Notes under the pieces: generated by a model | What the model was told of the DNA's origin: nothing | Databases searched by the model: none | The model's input: only the letters and a program-made list of their open reading frames with translations | Made by a program: the position numbers and the translations under genes | NCBI GenBank assembly: GCA_045652445.1 | Contig: JAZRUJ010000021.1 | Span: 1-6,961, forward strand | Reading direction: 5' to 3' | Length of the DNA: 6,961 bases | Origin: RGIG995 sp045652445 | GTDB taxonomy: Bacteria > Bacillota > Clostridia > Oscillospirales > UBA644 | Shown here: positions 6,061 through 6,961 of the stretch, piece after piece | Numbering within the stretch: the stretch's first letter is position 1 | Layout of the letters: every line of letters starts with the position of its first letter

Positions 6061-6079
6061 ATAATCACCTCACATGTGT

Positions 6080-6108
6080 ATTATAGCATAAAAGCAGAAA
6101 TAAGTCAA
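6080..6108 (-). promoter_or_regulatory. Promoter of the 157-aa gene, inside repeat copy B
   Basis: Minus strand: -35 TTGACT (6108-6103), 17-nt spacer, -10 TATAAT (6085-6080), a closer match to consensus than the copy at 5408-5436. The predicted start near 6073 puts GAGGTGAT at the very 5' end of the message. Confidence 0.82.
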
Positions 6109-6180
6109 CGGAAAAATCGCAATTCAAAAGAGATACAAAGCTTAACTTTGTATGAAACCGATCCTATAAATTGGATAAAA
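6082..6180. repeat. 99-bp direct repeat, copy B
   Basis: Second copy of 5410-5508, with 98 of 99 positions identical. G6140 lengthens the internal hairpin to 8 bp (ATACAAAG / CTTTGTAT, loop CTTAA). A third, short and diverged copy of its first part follows at 6175-6195 (ATAAAAGCGGAAATAAATCAA, 19 of 21 matching 6088-6108), where the hairpin array begins. Confidence 0.95.
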
Positions 6181-6384
6181 GCGGAAATAAATCAATGCGG
6201 AGCATTGTATATCATCAATTCCGCAAGGAATTGCATATCATCAAAACGAAGTTTTGTATATCATCAAGCCGACAGGTTTTTAATCCACACCTACGGTGTG
6301 ATGAGATACAACACGGCTTTGCCGTGTTGATGATATACACGACTACGTCGTGATGATATACCAAGCCTGTCGGCTTGGATAAAA
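6181..6384. repeat. Array of eight short hairpins with mirror-image spacers
   Basis: Hairpins (arm/arm): CAATGC/GCATTG at 6193-6207, CAATTCC/GGAATTG at 6216-6233, CAAAAC/GTTTTG at 6242-6256, an imperfect AAGCC/GGTTT at 6266-6279, CACACC/GGTGTG at 6286-6300, CAACACGGC/GCCGTGTTG at 6309-6329, CACGAC/GTCGTG at 6338-6352 and CCAAGCC/GGCTTGG at 6361-6378. Loops are 3-4 nt, one being GCAA. The first three spacers read TATATCAT (once CATATCAT) and the last three ATGATATA (once ATGAGATA), exact or near reverse complements. Left and right halves can thus pair through the spacers with the hairpins branching out. Function unknown. No protein is credible here. Confidence 0.88.
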
Positions 6385-6416
6385 AAAACTCTCGTTCAAA
6401 AAAACGAGAGTTTTTT
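6383..6416 (-). terminator. Terminator of the tRNA cluster
   Basis: A 14-bp perfect stem AAAAAACTCTCGTT (6383-6396) / AACGAGAGTTTTTT (6403-6416) has a 6-nt loop and an eight-T run on the minus strand. It begins directly at the CCA end of the last tRNA-Cys. Confidence 0.88.
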
Positions 6417-6490
6417 GGAGGCACCATCCGGATTCGGACCGGAGAATGGAAGTTTTGCAGACTTCTGCCTTACCACTTGGCTATGGTGCC
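6416..6490 (-). tRNA. tRNA-Cys (GCA), second in the window to be transcribed as Cys
   Basis: Acceptor arms GGCACCA and TGGTGCC pair fully; the discriminator is U73 and CCA is encoded (its A is the first base of the terminator's A-run). The D-loop region AGCCAAGTGGTAAGGC and T-loop GGTCCGAATCC are present. The anticodon loop CTGCAAA gives anticodon GCA (6458-6456). T-loop position 54-55 reads TC rather than the usual TT, unlike the other Cys copy. Confidence 0.93.
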
Positions 6491-6495
6491 ATATG

Positions 6496-6556
6496 ACGGT
6501 TTTTGTTGAAAAAACCGTTTTTCAAGAAAAATGTCATGTTCGGGAGTCGAACATGA
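6496..6556 (-). other. tRNA spacer with two hairpins
   Basis: The 77-nt spacer between tRNA-Gly and tRNA-Cys holds two perfect 9-bp stems: TCATGTTCG/CGAACATGA (6534-6556, loop 5 nt), followed on the minus strand by CATTTTTC, and ACGGTTTTT/AAAAACCGT (6496-6518, loop 5 nt). They may guide tRNA processing or act as a partial terminator. Confidence 0.55.
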
Positions 6557-6567
6557 TATCTTTTGTG

Positions 6568-6643
6568 TGGAGCGGAATACGGGGCTCGAACCCGCTACCT
6601 CAACCTTGGCAAGGTTGCGCTCTACCAGATGAGCTAATTCCGC
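6568..6643 (-). tRNA. tRNA-Gly (GCC)
   Basis: A 76-nt tRNA with CCA encoded. Acceptor arms GCGGAAT and ATTCCGC pair fully, discriminator U73 as usual for bacterial Gly. The D-arm TAGCTCATCTGGTAGAGC and T-loop GGTTCGAGCC are standard. The anticodon loop TTGCCAA gives GCC (6610-6608). Confidence 0.96.
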
Positions 6644-6672
6644 AGATATCTTGCCGGATCCGACAAGAGTTT

Positions 6673-6748
<76 letters not shown>

Positions 6749-6810
6749 ATTTACCATAAATTTGCATTTTTTGATAAATGCTGTTTTGCTTTGCGCCTTT
6801 TAAAAAGTTT

Positions 6811-6885
6811 TGGAGGCGCCACCCGGAATCGAACCGGGGAATAAAGGTTTTGCAGACCTTGGCCTTACCGCTTGGCTATAGCGCC
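6811..6885 (-). tRNA. tRNA-Cys (GCA), first copy
   Basis: A 75-nt tRNA with CCA encoded. Acceptor arms GGCGCTA and TGGCGCC pair with one G-U, discriminator U73. The D-arm AGCCAAGCGGTAAGGC and T-loop GGTTCGATTCC are standard. The anticodon loop CTGCAAA gives GCA (6853-6851). It differs from the other Cys copy in acceptor and anticodon stems, so it is not a recent duplicate. Confidence 0.95.
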
Positions 6886-6937
6886 GCCTCTGCCAGCCTT
6901 CGTTGGCAAATGAAATAAAAAAACAGCACGGATTTGA

Positions 6938-6961
6938 TGGAGCGGGAAACGAGATTCGAAC
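6938..6961 (-). tRNA. 3' end of a further tRNA, probably Gly
   Basis: The minus strand gives GTTCGAATC (T-loop), then the T-stem strand CTCGT, acceptor strand TTCCCGC, discriminator U and CCA (ends at 6938). The anticodon is outside the window. U73 limits it to Gly or Cys in practice, and the implied 5' end GCGGGAA resembles Firmicute tRNA-Gly(UCC). Confidence 0.75.

Noticed and set aside
6181..6384. CRISPR array
   Set aside because: The repeated unit is only about 8 bp, spacings are about 15-21 bp, the variable parts are themselves palindromic, and orientation flips halfway. No cas gene is present.
6076..6427. Open frames of 60-84 codons across the hairpin array on both strands
   Set aside because: The proteins are translations of the repeats (VYHQF, CISS, DDIQ patterns) with no ribosome site. 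Such ORFs are a by-product of the spacer sequence.

Overview
The window looks like a piece of a gut-type Firmicute (Clostridia) chromosome. The support is AGGAGG-type ribosome binding sites, textbook sigma-A promoters (TTGACA/TATAAT-like with 17-bp spacers), compact U-tract terminators, a CsoR regulator of the Firmicute type and tRNA genes with encoded CCA ends. The genus cannot be told from this sequence. Every gene I can support lies on the minus strand, so the window reads from right to left.

Right edge (6961 to 6416): a tRNA cluster, with the 3' end of a tRNA cut by the window edge (probably Gly), then Cys(GCA), Phe(GAA), Gly(GCC) and Cys(GCA), closed by a strong intrinsic terminator. Middle right (6384 to 3868): an AT-rich accessory stretch. 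It opens with an eight-hairpin array whose short spacers flip orientation in the middle. A promoter-bearing segment of 99 bp follows and is present twice, each copy driving a small membrane-associated gene. Four small unrecognised membrane proteins (157, 128, 141 and 169 aa) lie here. The first has its own terminator. The other three are probably one transcript ending at the terminator at 3868-3895.

Middle (3850 to 3285): a copper-type csoR with a CsoR operator between its -35 and -10 boxes. It is co-transcribed with a 49-aa Cys-rich, desulforedoxin-like protein and closed by a GC-rich hairpin. Then comes a 611-aa polytopic membrane protein (3222 to 1387) resembling GT-C glycosyltransferases in layout, with its own consensus promoter and terminator.

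Left (1342 to 1): two promoters and a leader with two inverted repeats precede an AraC-family regulator that continues, with no stop codon, into the N-terminal part of a rhamnulokinase. A good Shine-Dalgarno and a TTG codon sit exactly at the junction. The locus therefore either makes a regulator-kinase fusion, a separate kinase by internal initiation, or both. The most noteworthy observations are this fusion, the symmetrical hairpin array with its array-free counterpart 670 bp away, and the csoR-desulforedoxin pair that has no copper exporter beside it.
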